Source: CAYMLQ01 sp964390795
GTDB lineage: Bacteria; Verrucomicrobiota; Kiritimatiellia; RFP12; UBA1067
NCBI GenBank assembly: GCA_964390795.1
Contig: CAYMLQ010000145.1
Coordinates: forward strand, 1 to 13,089
Length of the DNA stretch: 13,089 nt
Direction of reading: 5' to 3'
A program made the translations under genes and the position numbers. Each line of letters begins with the position of its first letter. Position 1 is the stretch's first letter. Positions 1 through 7,448 of the stretch are shown here, piece by piece. The notes beneath the pieces were generated by a model. It was not told the DNA's origin, made no database searches, and saw only the letters and a list, made by a program, of their open reading frames with translations.

Positions 1-278
1 CCGTCGATCACGGCTCGGGCCTGCTTGCCCGAGCCGCCATGGGATTGTTTGACCGCGATCCTCTTACCCCCATGTTCCTTTGCGTAGGACTGGCTGAAAG
101 ACTCGTTGAACTCCTTGTAGAGTTCGCGCGTCGGATCATACGAGACGTTCAGAAGCCCTGTGACCTCTGCCGCAAAAAGTCCGGTCGCGCCCAAGATGAA
201 GATGCCCGCTGCTTTCACTGCCTGTTTGCTCGTGTTCATGTGTGCACCTTTCGCCGCCGTACCAGTCCGCTTGTTCAT
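1..278 (-). CDS. Sulfate ABC transporter periplasmic sulfate-binding protein (N-terminal part, runs off the left edge)
   Basis: This is the first 92 codons of a sulfate/thiosulfate-binding protein (Sbp/CysP family), the periplasmic receptor that feeds a CysTWA-type ABC importer. After a positively charged start comes a hydrophobic segment (AAGIFILGATGLFA), read as a signal peptide. It is followed by two family hallmarks: LLNVSYDPTRELYKEFN, and the ligand-loop motif KQSHGGSGKQARAVIDG at the window edge. The start at 278 is preferred because AGGAG lies about 9 nt upstream. An in-frame ATG at 239 would give a shorter, more typical signal peptide and cannot be excluded. A plausible promoter sits about 50 nt upstream. 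The 3' part and any permease or ATPase genes lie outside the window, so the ligand (sulfate versus thiosulfate or another oxyanion) is a family-level inference. The frame has no lesion in the visible part. Confidence 0.87.
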   Translation of the reverse strand, partial: MNKRTGTAAKGAHMNTSKQAVKAAGIFILGATGLFAAEVTGLLNVSYDPTRELYKEFNESFSQSYAKEHGGKRIAVKQSHGGSGKQARAVID

Positions 279-335
279 CTTGTGCTTCTCCTTTGTTTGC
301 CCAAAAGTCTTCTTTGTCTATCGACATGGTGGTGA

Positions 336-364
336 AAGATACCAAAGGAGCTTCAGGGGCGCAA
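336..364 (-). promoter_or_regulatory. Predicted sigma-70-type promoter of the sulfate-binding protein gene
   Basis: Read on the minus strand, TTGCGC (359-364) is separated by 17 nt from TATCTT (336-341). Transcription would start near 329, giving a leader of about 50 nt before the ATG at 278. The hexamers match the consensus only moderately. I saw no riboswitch fold in the short leader. Confidence 0.4.
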
Positions 365-505
365 CAGGTTTCTGCATATTTCCGCGTTTATCGTTTTCCG
401 CGCCCAGCCCCTCCATCCTTGTGAGTGAGCATCACGCCGAACGCTTCCGATTCATCACCACCAACTCCCTGCGCCAGACCATCAACCGCACGTGCTGGCG
501 CATCT

Positions 506-560
506 CTGTGGCACGGGCGTCCCGCCCGTGATAACCATGGGCGAGACGCCCATGCCACAG
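506..560. repeat. Two-hairpin (three-way-junction) intergenic repeat
   Basis: The outer arms CTGTGG (506-511) and CCACAG (555-560) are complementary. Between them are two perfect 8-bp hairpins: CACGGGCG/CGCCCGTG with loop TCC (512-530), and CATGGGCG/CGCCCATG with loop AGA (536-554). The whole would fold as a three-way junction on either strand. It resembles dispersed REP/BIME-like intergenic elements. I recognise this type of sequence, and the spurious GRDAHAT peptides it encodes, from PVC-group genomes, but no second copy lies in this window. Confidence 0.85.
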
Positions 561-599
561 GAACCCTTCACGCCCAGCAATGCGCCATCCATGACCAGC

Positions 600-1000
600 A
601 ACCTGTCCTAGGTTATCTTCGCCCTGTGCGTGCTGGGCGTGCGCGATGTGAGCGAGGTGCGCACGCTGGTTGGCTACGAGTGCGGCATGGTGAGAGCGAC
701 GCCTCCGCGGACCCGCAGGCATGGGTGCTGCGCCCTGATGTCGCGGTGGACATCGCCCAATCGGTCGTGGACGCGAAGAATCACTACGCAGCGGGTATCG
801 CGGCAGCACAGACCGCGCTGAAGGCCTTGCGCTCCGCCCAGGCCAGCGGTGCCCTGCATATCCCAGAACGCGAACTGATCTGGCTTGATACGATGGACGA
901 AACCGTCGCCGCCTTGCCGAGCGACGAGTCGCACTTCATCGACCAGATGCTCGCGGAGGTGGACACCTCGCGCTTCATCCTTTCCGAATACGGGCTGTAA
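600..1000 (+). pseudogene. Frameshifted remnant of an unidentified plus-strand gene (3' end)
   Basis: Two consecutive stretches read like protein but in different frames. The first (about 612-690) gives VLGVRDVSEVRTLVGYECG. The second (about 690-1000) gives AWVLRPDVAVDIAQSVV and ends HFIDQMLAEVDTSRFILSEYGL at the TAA of 998-1000. There is no start codon with a ribosome binding site, a stop interrupts the first frame near 609, and the upstream side runs into the hairpin repeat. The second stretch is rich in A, D and E and predicted helical, with codon use like the neighbouring genes, so it probably was coding. I do not recognise the family. Alternatively the 690-1000 part could be a chance open frame in GC-rich DNA. 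Confidence 0.35.
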
Positions 1001-1009
1001 CGAAAGGGA

Positions 1010-1038
1010 GCATGATCGCCCCGCTCAAGCGGGCATGC
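1010..1038. terminator. Hairpin between converging genes, possible bidirectional terminator
   Basis: The inner stem CCCGC/GCGGG with loop TCAA (1020-1033) is flanked by GCATG (1010-1014) and CATGC (1034-1038). It lies between the end of the plus-strand remnant at 1000 and the stop of the radical SAM gene at 1043, at the 3' end of the long minus-strand operon. There is no T-tract on either strand, so if it terminates transcription it is not a classical strong intrinsic terminator. Confidence 0.35.
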
Positions 1039-1042
1039 GCAT

Positions 1043-2164
1043 TTACGTCCGACGCTCTTTCCGCGCGCGCTCGGCGAGTTCCCCGAACCGCGGCAAGGTG
1101 TGCGCGTAGAAGCGCTTCCACCCCTCGCAGAGATAGCTGAGCCGCTCCGCAGACCCGCTAAGGTGCCCCACACGGTTCTTGGGACAATCGCCCGCGCAGA
1201 ATTTGAAGTAAGGGCAGACACGACACGCCGCGTGCGTCAGATCTTTTCGCGCGCCAAACGCCTTGAATACGCTTGACTCGGCCATCTCTTCCCATGAGTG
1301 CGTCATCACGTTGCCCAGACGCAGTTCGGGCAAGACATGGAAATCACACGGGTACACATCGCCATTGTACTCAACGACAAAGTACTGCCGGCAGTCACGC
1401 CCAGCCGTGCAGCAAATGTCACGGCCCGTGACCAGCTTTGCGATAATCGTGTCAAAAAGCCGAACCGAGACTTTCCGTGTGTCGGAGGCGTACCACCGGT
1501 CAAACACGGCGCAGAGGAAACTCCCCCACTCTTGCGGCGTCACGCAGTAGGGGGCCGCCCTCCCCTGCCCGTCCAGCTCCACGCATTCGATAAACTGGAG
1601 AAAGGCCGCCCCCCTGTCCTCGACCAGATAGTCGTAGATTTCAACCGGTGAGTCGGCGTTGTGCTTGCTGACCAGCGTCAGAATATTATACTCCGCCCCA
1701 TTGCGCTTCAGGCAGTCGAGTCCCTCCAGCACCTTCGCGTGAGACCCGTGTCCCGCCACGTCCACACGGGCGCTGTCGTGCAGCGCCTCCGGCCCGTCCA
1801 GACTCACCCCAGTCAGGAACCGGCAGGCGCGGAACTGCCGCGCCAGCCGGTCATTCAGCAGCAGCCCGTTCGTCTGGATCGCGTTCGACACGTTCGCGCC
1901 GCGCCGCGCGAACGCCATCTGCAGGTCGGTCACACGCTCGTAGAACGCGCTTCCCATCAGGAGCGGCTCGCCTCCCTGCCAGACAAATGAATAGACCGGC
2001 TGGCTGGTTTCCAGGTATGATCGGACGAGCTGCTGCAGTACCTCTTCCGTCATGCGGTGCGTAGCGGATTCAGGATACAGCTCTGAACGGTCCAGATAAA
2101 AGCAGTACGAACAGCGCAGATTGCAGTCGGCCGAAGCGGGTTTGATCAGGACAGAAAAGTTCAT
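1043..2164 (-). CDS. Anaerobic sulfatase-maturating enzyme (anSME)-like radical SAM/SPASM protein
   Basis: This 373-residue radical SAM enzyme most resembles anSMEs, which oxidise an active-site Cys or Ser of sulfatases to formylglycine in the cytoplasm without oxygen. The radical SAM cluster ligands are C14, C18 and C21 (CNLRCSYC). SLDGPEALHD is typical of the family. The C-terminal SPASM domain supplies two auxiliary Fe-S clusters: CCTAGRDC, then NGDVYPCDFHV with C273-D274, then CRVCPYFKFCAGDCPKN, and a last Cys in YLCEGW. D274 matches the proposed catalytic Asp that follows a cluster cysteine in characterised anSMEs. The length matches the family. The gene is last in the operon, 16 nt after the kinase, with a weak ribosome binding site. 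No sulfatase is present in the window, so the substrate is unproven; another SPASM peptide-modifying enzyme is the main alternative. Confidence 0.85.
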   Translation of the reverse strand: MNFSVLIKPASADCNLRCSYCFYLDRSELYPESATHRMTEEVLQQLVRSYLETSQPVYSFVWQGGEPLLMGSAFYERVTDLQMAFARRGANVSNAIQTNGLLLNDRLARQFRACRFLTGVSLDGPEALHDSARVDVAGHGSHAKVLEGLDCLKRNGAEYNILTLVSKHNADSPVEIYDYLVEDRGAAFLQFIECVELDGQGRAAPYCVTPQEWGSFLCAVFDRWYASDTRKVSVRLFDTIIAKLVTGRDICCTAGRDCRQYFVVEYNGDVYPCDFHVLPELRLGNVMTHSWEEMAESSVFKAFGARKDLTHAACRVCPYFKFCAGDCPKNRVGHLSGSAERLSYLCEGWKRFYAHTLPRFGELAERARKERRT

Positions 2165-2180
2165 ATGCCCGATCGGATTA

Positions 2181-3104
2181 TCAAACCGACATCATCCGTT
2201 TCAGCTCTTTGACCCGCTTCTCGATCTGCGACATCCGCAGCTCCTCCAGCCGCTCCAGACTGAAGCCCTCAACCCCGAAGGAAGCCAACACGCTGGCATA
2301 AATCAGCGCTTCGCGCATCAGCGTCTCGGACACCCTGCCCGCCCGTGCCAGATAGCCCATAAAGGCGCCGGCATACGAGTCCCCGGCTCCCGTCGGATCC
2401 TTCAGCTGCCTGACCGGGTACGCGGGCACAATGAAGGTGCCTTTCTTCGAAAACAGCAGCGCGCCGTGCTCGCCCTTTTTCACGATCACATAGGACGGGC
2501 CCATCTTCAGAAGCGCCTCCGCGCAGTCACACAAATTCCACTTCCCTGTCAACATGCGCGCCTCACCGTCATTAACCGTGAGGAGATTCACACGCTTGAT
2601 GACCTTGAGCAGCGCCGGCTTCGCGATCTCGATCCACAGATTCATGGTGTCCAGCGCAACGAAGGTCGCCTTTTTCGACTGCTTGAGCACGTGCAGCTGC
2701 AACTCGGGCTGAATGTTCCCAAGAAGCACAAAAGCCGCCTTTCGGTAGGCCTCGGGCAACACCGGCTTAAACTCGGCGAAGACACCCAGCTCGGTCTTCA
2801 GGGTCGCCCGCTCAATCATGTTCTCGTCATAGCGGCAAGCCCACCGGAAGGTCGCCCCGGGAAGATGCTGAACACCGGTCAAATCCGTTCCGAACGCCTC
2901 CCAGCGCTCCTCGAAAGATTTCGGGAAATCGCTTCCAACGACACCCACCGCACCTGTCTTTGTAAAAAATGACGCCGCCGCCGTCGCGAAAGGCAATGAC
3001 CCGCCCATCAGGTTCTTGCGGTCTTCCTCCCTCGTCTGAATGTCATCAATCCCGATGGACCCGACCATCCACAGATTCACCGCCGCACGATTCTTTTTTT
3101 TCAT
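2181..3104 (-). CDS. PfkB-family (ribokinase-like) sugar or nucleoside kinase
   Basis: This 307-residue cytoplasmic kinase transfers phosphate from ATP to a sugar or nucleoside hydroxyl. Near the N-terminus GSIGIDDIQ and the glycine motif NLMGGSLPFAT form the substrate-binding start of the PfkB fold. LLTVNDGEARMLTG is the central conserved block. DPTGAGDSYAGAFMGYL is PfkB signature 2, whose Asp (D242) is the catalytic base in the GAGD anion hole. The substrate cannot be read from sequence; adenosine/ribose-type kinases are the nearest guess. The ATG overlaps the aroQ stop as ATGA, and AGGTGAG lies 5-6 nt upstream, indicating translational coupling. A run of eight A residues follows the start codon. 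The internal Met of MVGSIGID is a less likely start because it lacks these signals. Confidence 0.88.
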   Translation of the reverse strand: MKKKNRAAVNLWMVGSIGIDDIQTREEDRKNLMGGSLPFATAAASFFTKTGAVGVVGSDFPKSFEERWEAFGTDLTGVQHLPGATFRWACRYDENMIERATLKTELGVFAEFKPVLPEAYRKAAFVLLGNIQPELQLHVLKQSKKATFVALDTMNLWIEIAKPALLKVIKRVNLLTVNDGEARMLTGKWNLCDCAEALLKMGPSYVIVKKGEHGALLFSKKGTFIVPAYPVRQLKDPTGAGDSYAGAFMGYLARAGRVSETLMREALIYASVLASFGVEGFSLERLEELRMSQIEKRVKELKRMMSV

Positions 3105-3556
3105 TGTTTCTCACCTTTTTCAAGCTGACACAGATGCCGTAACAGCGCGTCAAGCGCCAACACGTAACCGAAACCTCCAAACCCCATAATCTGTCCGACA
3201 CACACGGGCGCGGTCAGACTGGCATGCCTGAACGCCTCGCGCTTGTGCGTATTCGAGAGATGAACCTCGACAACCGGCAGCCCGCTCGCCGAAAGGGCGT
3301 CGCGGATTGCGACGCTGGTATGCGTGTAGGCGGCGGGGTTGATGATGATGCCCGCGTACTCTTCCCGCGCCGCACCGATCGCACCCACTAAAGCGCCCTC
3401 CACGTCGCTCTGGAACGCGGTCACCTGCACCCCCCTCGCCTCGGCGTGCTCCGCGACCCGCTTCACAATGCTGTCGAGCGTTTCGGCGCCGTAAATAGAG
3501 GGCTCGCGCGTTCCCAGAAGTTTAAGATTCGGCCCATTCACTATCAGTATCTTCAC
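3101..3556 (-). CDS. aroQ: 3-dehydroquinate dehydratase, type II
   Basis: This enzyme dehydrates 3-dehydroquinate to 3-dehydroshikimate, the third step of the shikimate pathway. From a GTG start at 3556 the protein is 151 residues, the usual size for this dodecameric family. Motifs visible are NGPNLKLLGTREPSIYG (Arg17 and catalytic Tyr22), INPAAYTHTSVAIRDAL (Asn73, His79) and VEVHLSNTHKREAFRH (Glu97, catalytic His99), then GFGGFGYVLALDAL. The GTG is chosen over an upstream ATG at 3580 because GGGAGG lies 6 nt before it and the conserved fold begins there. The gene starts 35 nt inside the end of the preceding PSP1 gene and its stop overlaps the kinase start. One deviation: the usual QSN-EG motif reads QSDVEG (Asp51). 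Confidence 0.95.
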   Translation of the reverse strand: MKILIVNGPNLKLLGTREPSIYGAETLDSIVKRVAEHAEARGVQVTAFQSDVEGALVGAIGAAREEYAGIIINPAAYTHTSVAIRDALSASGLPVVEVHLSNTHKREAFRHASLTAPVCVGQIMGFGGFGYVLALDALLRHLCQLEKGEKQ

Positions 3557-4406
3557 GTCCAACCTCCCTGCCAGATTCATCCGCGCGCACCGCCCGCACC
3601 ACCGTTATCTCGTTGCGCGCAACCGTCAGAAAACGGCCATCCCGCGTTCGCACCGTCACCCGGCCACGCATCACGTCGCGCCCGATCACGAGCGCCTCGA
3701 CCTCTTCAGAGCCCCCGCATTTCACGATGCTTCCGTTCTCAGGCAGATGCTCCCCCGCCACACGGTACTGCTCCTCTTCAAACCTCAGACAACACTTCAG
3801 CCTTCCGCAGCTCCCATTGATCGTCACGGGGTTCAGCGACATCTCCTGGCATTTCGCCATGCGCACATTCACCGGCTGGAACTGACGCTGCCACGTGCAA
3901 CAGCAAACCGCCCGGCCGCAGGGCCCCAGACAGCCGATCAGCGCCGCCTCGTCCCGCACGCCGACCTGCCACAAATCCACATGCGTCTTGAAGTCGCGCT
4001 GCACCTGTCCGACGAACCTCCGCAGATCCACGGGAATCTGGGCCGAATACCGGATGAACAGGCGCTCCCTACCGTACGAAAAACGCGTGTGAAGCACCTT
4101 CACATGCCCTTTTTCTCGGCTGACCGAAAGCTGGAACGCGTGCTTGGCCTTCGCCGCCAGCGCCGCATTCTCCGCGATCCGGTTCGCATCCTCCGGCGCC
4201 TGTTTGCGCACCACACGGAACGTGGGCATCCGCTCCTCACCCGCAGCATTCTCGTTGACGCCGAACAGTTCGAGCACAACGCCCAAGTCCAGTCCGTAGT
4301 CCAATTCGACCAAACAGTCATCGCCCGGCATCAGCGTTAATGCGGCTGACACCCGGCACTGGAACACGCCGCTCTCCGGCATCCGTATGCGCGCTAACGT
4401 CTGCAT
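3522..4406 (-). CDS. ricT: PSP1-domain protein (RicT/YaaT family)
   Basis: This 294-residue cytoplasmic protein of the PSP1 family carries the characteristic cysteine-rich core. CLGPCGRAVCCCTW is followed by CGRLKCCLRFE about 40 residues later, and the block with KCQEMSLNP between them is diagnostic. In Bacillus subtilis the orthologue RicT works with RicA and RicF in an Fe-S-containing complex that affects RNase Y-dependent mRNA processing and phosphorelay signalling. The cysteines here fit cluster binding. The position after tmk and holB is the same as in Bacillus, which supports orthology. The C-terminus (about the last 30 residues) is acidic and probably disordered. AGGA lies 7-8 nt before the ATG, and the gap to holB is 9 nt. 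A role outside Firmicutes is not established, and no ricA or ricF gene is visible here. Confidence 0.9.
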   Translation of the reverse strand: MQTLARIRMPESGVFQCRVSAALTLMPGDDCLVELDYGLDLGVVLELFGVNENAAGEERMPTFRVVRKQAPEDANRIAENAALAAKAKHAFQLSVSREKGHVKVLHTRFSYGRERLFIRYSAQIPVDLRRFVGQVQRDFKTHVDLWQVGVRDEAALIGCLGPCGRAVCCCTWQRQFQPVNVRMAKCQEMSLNPVTINGSCGRLKCCLRFEEEQYRVAGEHLPENGSIVKCGGSEEVEALVIGRDVMRGRVTVRTRDGRFLTVARNEITVVRAVRADESGREVGREDTDSEWAES

Positions 4407-4415
4407 GTGATTTTC

Positions 4416-5384
4416 CTAAATAACCCCATGGTGCATGCGGTCCAACGCGTAAGCCAGCAGCGTTTCCTCAGACAGGCTGCGCTCCATCTGCCGCGACAGC
4501 TCCTCGACCGCATTCAGGTTATAGATCGCCTGCGCCAGAGAAAGTTTACCCGCACGCGCTTTCAGCACCTCCAGCTTGGAGCGCGTGTACACGAGCGCGT
4601 CGTCACCTCCGGCCGTCAAAACAAAGAGGTCTCGAAACCAGCGCGTCAGCGTCAGCAGAAAGTCCGCGCGCATCTCACGGTAACGCGCGCTCGCCTTCGC
4701 ATCGAATACGTCGTCGTCCTCGTCAACCTTGCTGTCTTCTTTCGACTCTTCAAGCACCAACTGCTCGGCCTTGGTCTTGATGTCGGTCAGCACGGAAAAC
4801 AAGAGGTTGGCCATCGCCAGCCTTTCCAGCGGACGATCGTACATCGGGCTGGCGAGCGTCTCGATCACCCGGCCCTTCCACGGCTCGCCGAGTTCGCGGA
4901 TCGCGTCGAGATCGATCCGCTGGCAGCGCGAAATAATCGTCGGCAGCAACTGCTGCGGCGCGTCGCTGAGCAACAGGAAAAGCGTCCGCTCCGGAGGTTC
5001 CTCCAGCGTCTTGAGAAACGCATTCGCGGAGGCGTCATTCAGCCGGTCCGCACCCACCAGCACGCCGGCCTTCCAGCCGCCCGCCAGCGAGGTCTGCGCG
5101 ATCGCGCTCAGCAATTTATCGCGGATCTGGTCGGCGCTGATGATGCGCGATTTTTTTTCCGGAAAAACCCAGTGTATGTCCGGCTCTGTCCGCTCCGCAA
5201 CGTGGCGGCACGTGTCACACGCGCCGCACGGCTTGCGCTCGCCCTTGCAGAAGAGCGCCTGCAGGATGCGCACCGCAAGGTCCATGGCGACGCCGCGCAC
5301 CGGCCCGACGATCAGATAGCCGTGCGCCGGGCGCCCGCCATCAATCGCACGCTTGACCAGCTCGAATGTGTCGTTCAGTTGCAT
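4416..5384 (-). CDS. holB: DNA polymerase III clamp-loader subunit delta prime
   Basis: This 322-residue delta-prime subunit is part of the clamp loader that opens the beta sliding clamp onto DNA. The N-terminal AAA+ domain begins with HGYLIVGP. The Walker A region reads GPVRGVAMDLA and has no GK[ST], as in other delta-prime subunits that do not hydrolyse ATP. A zinc module follows with C46, C53, C56 and C59 (CGACDTC). ANAFLKTLEEPP and the sensor/arginine-finger region ISRCQRID are well kept. The C-terminal third, including an acidic stretch (KEDSKVDEDDD), is poorly conserved, as usual. The ATG overlaps the end of tmk by 10 nt, so the two are probably translationally coupled. The length fits the family. 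Confidence 0.93.
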   Translation of the reverse strand: MQLNDTFELVKRAIDGGRPAHGYLIVGPVRGVAMDLAVRILQALFCKGERKPCGACDTCRHVAERTEPDIHWVFPEKKSRIISADQIRDKLLSAIAQTSLAGGWKAGVLVGADRLNDASANAFLKTLEEPPERTLFLLLSDAPQQLLPTIISRCQRIDLDAIRELGEPWKGRVIETLASPMYDRPLERLAMANLLFSVLTDIKTKAEQLVLEESKEDSKVDEDDDVFDAKASARYREMRADFLLTLTRWFRDLFVLTAGGDDALVYTRSKLEVLKARAGKLSLAQAIYNLNAVEELSRQMERSLSEETLLAYALDRMHHGVI

Positions 5385-6028
5385 GGGGTCATCAATCGCC
5401 GGACCACGGCCTCGCGGATGTCTGCGGCAACCGTCTGCCGCTCGCGCTCGGTGGCAAGCACCACAAAACGCTCCGGTTCCTGCCGGGCCAAATCCAAAAA
5501 ACCGTTGCGCAGGCTCACGTGAAACGCATCGCTCTCACGCTCGATCCGGTCGGGCGCCGCCGCCGTGCGGGCCTGGCGCGCCAGCAGCCGCGCTCGGCTG
5601 GTTTGCGGCGTCACATCAAGCAGGACCGTGAGATCCGGTTTCAGCCCGCCCGTCGCGAACGCGTTCGCCTCTCGCAGCGCCCCAAGATCGAAGCCGCGTC
5701 CATACCCCTGATACGCCAGGGTCGAATCGTCGAAACGGTCGCACAGCACCCAGGTTCCCGCAGCCAGAGCCGGCCGGATCAGCCGCTCGACATGCTGCGC
5801 GCGGCTGGCGAGAAACAAGAGCACCTCGGCCCTGCCGACCGGCGACTCGCCCGACGCGTCGTGCTGCAGCAGCCGGCGGATCGCCTCGCCTGTCGGAGTC
5901 CCCCCCGGCTCGCGCGTGAGCGTGACGGCGACGCCCCGCTCGCGCAGAAAATCGGCCAGAAGACGGATGTGCGTGGATTTGCCGCTGCCCTCGGGGCCTT
6001 CGAAGGTGATGAATTTTCCGTAGGACAT
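5375..6028 (-). CDS. tmk: Thymidylate kinase
   Basis: This enzyme phosphorylates dTMP to dTDP with ATP, an essential step of dTTP supply. The protein is 217 residues from the ATG at 6028, which is where the conserved sequence begins (MSYGKFITFEGPEG). The P-loop is GPEGSGKST (residues 11-19). LTREPGGTPTGEAIR and the DRF motif in CDRFDDSTLAYQGYGRG bind the nucleotide. The LID region contains several arginines (RLLARQARTA and DRIERE). The start lies 4 nt after the cysS stop and has little Shine-Dalgarno signal, so translation probably depends on ribosomes finishing cysS. A longer open frame to 6190 is only read-through into cysS. Confidence 0.96.
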   Translation of the reverse strand: MSYGKFITFEGPEGSGKSTHIRLLADFLRERGVAVTLTREPGGTPTGEAIRRLLQHDASGESPVGRAEVLLFLASRAQHVERLIRPALAAGTWVLCDRFDDSTLAYQGYGRGFDLGALREANAFATGGLKPDLTVLLDVTPQTSRARLLARQARTAAAPDRIERESDAFHVSLRNGFLDLARQEPERFVVLATERERQTVAADIREAVVRRLMTPCN

Positions 6029-6032
6029 GGCG

Positions 6033-7436
6033 TTACAGCTTCTTGACCTTCTGGCCTTCCTTGCCATCGCGTACTTCCCAGCCTCGGGCCGCGAGTTCGT
6101 TGCGCAGGCGATCCGAGCCAGCCCAGTCCTTGTTCGCCCGAGCGTCGGCCCGCTCCTGCACCAAGGCGGCGATCTCGGCGGGCAGCGCATCGTCCTGCGC
6201 AGCGCGTCCGAACCGGATCACGCCGAGCACGGTGTCCATCTCCTCGAACACGCGCAGCGCTGCCGCCGCCTCCCCGGGCTTCAGCGCCGCCTGATGCAAG
6301 GCGCTGTTGCTCTCGCGCACCAAGGCGAACAGCGCGGCGAACGCCTCGGGCAGGTTGAGGTCTTCGTTGACCGCCTCGGCGAACGTCTTGCGGCTGGCCT
6401 CCGCCCACACGGGAAGAATGCTCGGCGCGGAGGCTCCGGACAGCGCCGTCAGCGCGTCGACGCACTCGTCAATGCGCGCCAGCGAGGTGCGCGCGGCATC
6501 GAGCGCGTCAAACGTGAAATTCAGCGGCTGGCGGTAATGCCCGTTGATCAGCACATAGCGGATCTCGCGGCCGGACCAGCCTTTGGAAACAAGATCCCGC
6601 AACGTGAAGAAATTGCCGAGCGATTTCGACATCTTCTCGCCGTTCACGCGCAGATGCGCGCAGTGCATCCACACGTTTACGAACGGCTTGCCTGTCGCGC
6701 CTTCGGTTTGTGCGATCTCGTTCTCGTGGTGGGGAAACAGGTTGTCGACGCCCCCCGTGTGGATGTCGAAGGTCTCGCCCAGGTACTTCATCGCCATGGC
6801 GGAACACTCGATATGCCAGCCGGGGCGTCCCCTGCCCCACGGCGAATCCCAGACCACGGCTCCGTCGTTCTCGTCCCACGCCTTCCACAGGGCGAAGTCG
6901 CCGTAGCTCTCTTTCTCATACTCGTCCTGCGCGACGCGGGCGCCGGCGCGCAAGCCCTCGCGGTCCAGATGCGCCAGCTTGCCGTAGGCCGGGAGCTTGG
7001 CGACGCTGAAGTAGACGGAGCCGTCCTCGGACTGATAGGCCAGCCCGCGGGCGAACAGCCGCTCGATCAGCGTCAGCATTTCGGGAACGTGGTCGGTGGC
7101 GGCCGGATAGACCTCGGCCGGCTGGATGTTGAGCGTCTTCAGATCCTCGAAGAACGCCTGGACAAAAGGAGCGGTAAAGGTCTTGAGCGGAACGCCTGCG
7201 GCCTTTGCGCCGCGGATCGTTTTGTCGTCGACGTCCGTCAGGTTCATCACCTGCGTGACGCGGCAGCCGTTGAACGCGAGCGCGCGCCGCAAGACATCCT
7301 CGAACGTGTACGCGCGGAAATTGCCAATATGCGCGAAATTGTAGACCGTCGGGCCGCAGGTATACATCCTCACGCTCCCTTTCTCAAGCGGCGCGAACGG
7401 CTCTTTGCTGCGTGTCAGACTGTTGTAAAACTGCAT
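6033..7436 (-). CDS. cysS: Cysteinyl-tRNA synthetase
   Basis: This class I aminoacyl-tRNA synthetase charges tRNA-Cys; 467 residues is the normal length. The HIGH motif is HIGNFR (from residue 36) and the KMSKS loop is at 268-272. Zinc ligands expected for cysteine discrimination are all present: C27 (TCGPTVY), C211 (HIECSAM), H236 and E240 (PHHENE). They are offset by about two residues from the E. coli enzyme. The C-terminal helical domain (EDLNLPEAFAALFALVRE) and the terminal anticodon-binding part (WAGSDRLRNELAARGWEVRD) are complete. GAGGAG lies 8 nt before the ATG and overlaps the ispF stop codon region; the gap is 12 nt. Next to ispF, cysS is a frequent neighbour in other bacteria. Confidence 0.97.
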   Translation of the reverse strand: MQFYNSLTRSKEPFAPLEKGSVRMYTCGPTVYNFAHIGNFRAYTFEDVLRRALAFNGCRVTQVMNLTDVDDKTIRGAKAAGVPLKTFTAPFVQAFFEDLKTLNIQPAEVYPAATDHVPEMLTLIERLFARGLAYQSEDGSVYFSVAKLPAYGKLAHLDREGLRAGARVAQDEYEKESYGDFALWKAWDENDGAVVWDSPWGRGRPGWHIECSAMAMKYLGETFDIHTGGVDNLFPHHENEIAQTEGATGKPFVNVWMHCAHLRVNGEKMSKSLGNFFTLRDLVSKGWSGREIRYVLINGHYRQPLNFTFDALDAARTSLARIDECVDALTALSGASAPSILPVWAEASRKTFAEAVNEDLNLPEAFAALFALVRESNSALHQAALKPGEAAAALRVFEEMDTVLGVIRFGRAAQDDALPAEIAALVQERADARANKDWAGSDRLRNELAARGWEVRDGKEGQKVKKL

Positions 7437-7448
7437 CCCCTATTCTCC

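Larger units (their letters stand above)
279..1042. other. Gene-poor region of about 760 bases with decayed sequence
   Basis: No intact gene could be supported here. From the left it holds the leader and promoter of the sulfate-binding gene, and an unassigned stretch (about 365-505) in which a short plus-strand reading (ERFRFITTNSLRQTINR) looks protein-like but leads nowhere. It then holds the 55-nt hairpin repeat at 506-560, a coding-like but frame-broken plus-strand segment ending at 1000, and a small hairpin at 1010-1038. Open frames that cross the repeat read GRPARDNHGRDAHAT-type peptides. These are translations of the repeat itself and not evidence for a gene. Confidence 0.6.

Noticed and set aside
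279..335. A SAM or other sulfur riboswitch in the leader of the sulfate-binding gene
   Set aside because: The predicted leader is only about 50 nt and shows no multi-helix fold or expression-platform terminator.
39..345. Open frames of 98 and 69 codons overlapping the sulfate-binding gene
   Set aside because: The minus-strand frame reaching the window edge carries clear Sbp/CysP motifs; the others are shadows.
425..560. The 5' part of an open frame (425-1000) as a real protein start
   Set aside because: It crosses the hairpin repeat, and its GRPARDNHGRDAHAT peptide is a translation of the repeat. Only the downstream portion looks coding, and it was reported as a remnant.
3092..3104. The run of eight A residues after the kinase ATG as a programmed frameshift site
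   Set aside because: The frame is intact without slippage and no stimulatory structure is evident; an AAA-rich start is common.
4416..5384. The missing Walker A lysine in holB as a damaged active site
   Set aside because: Delta-prime subunits commonly lack ATPase activity and a GK[ST] P-loop, so this is normal for the family.
4407..5522. A 371-codon plus-strand open frame antisense to holB and part of tmk
   Set aside because: It is a shadow of holB; its translation is rich in R, Q, H and L and has no recognisable domain or ribosome binding site.
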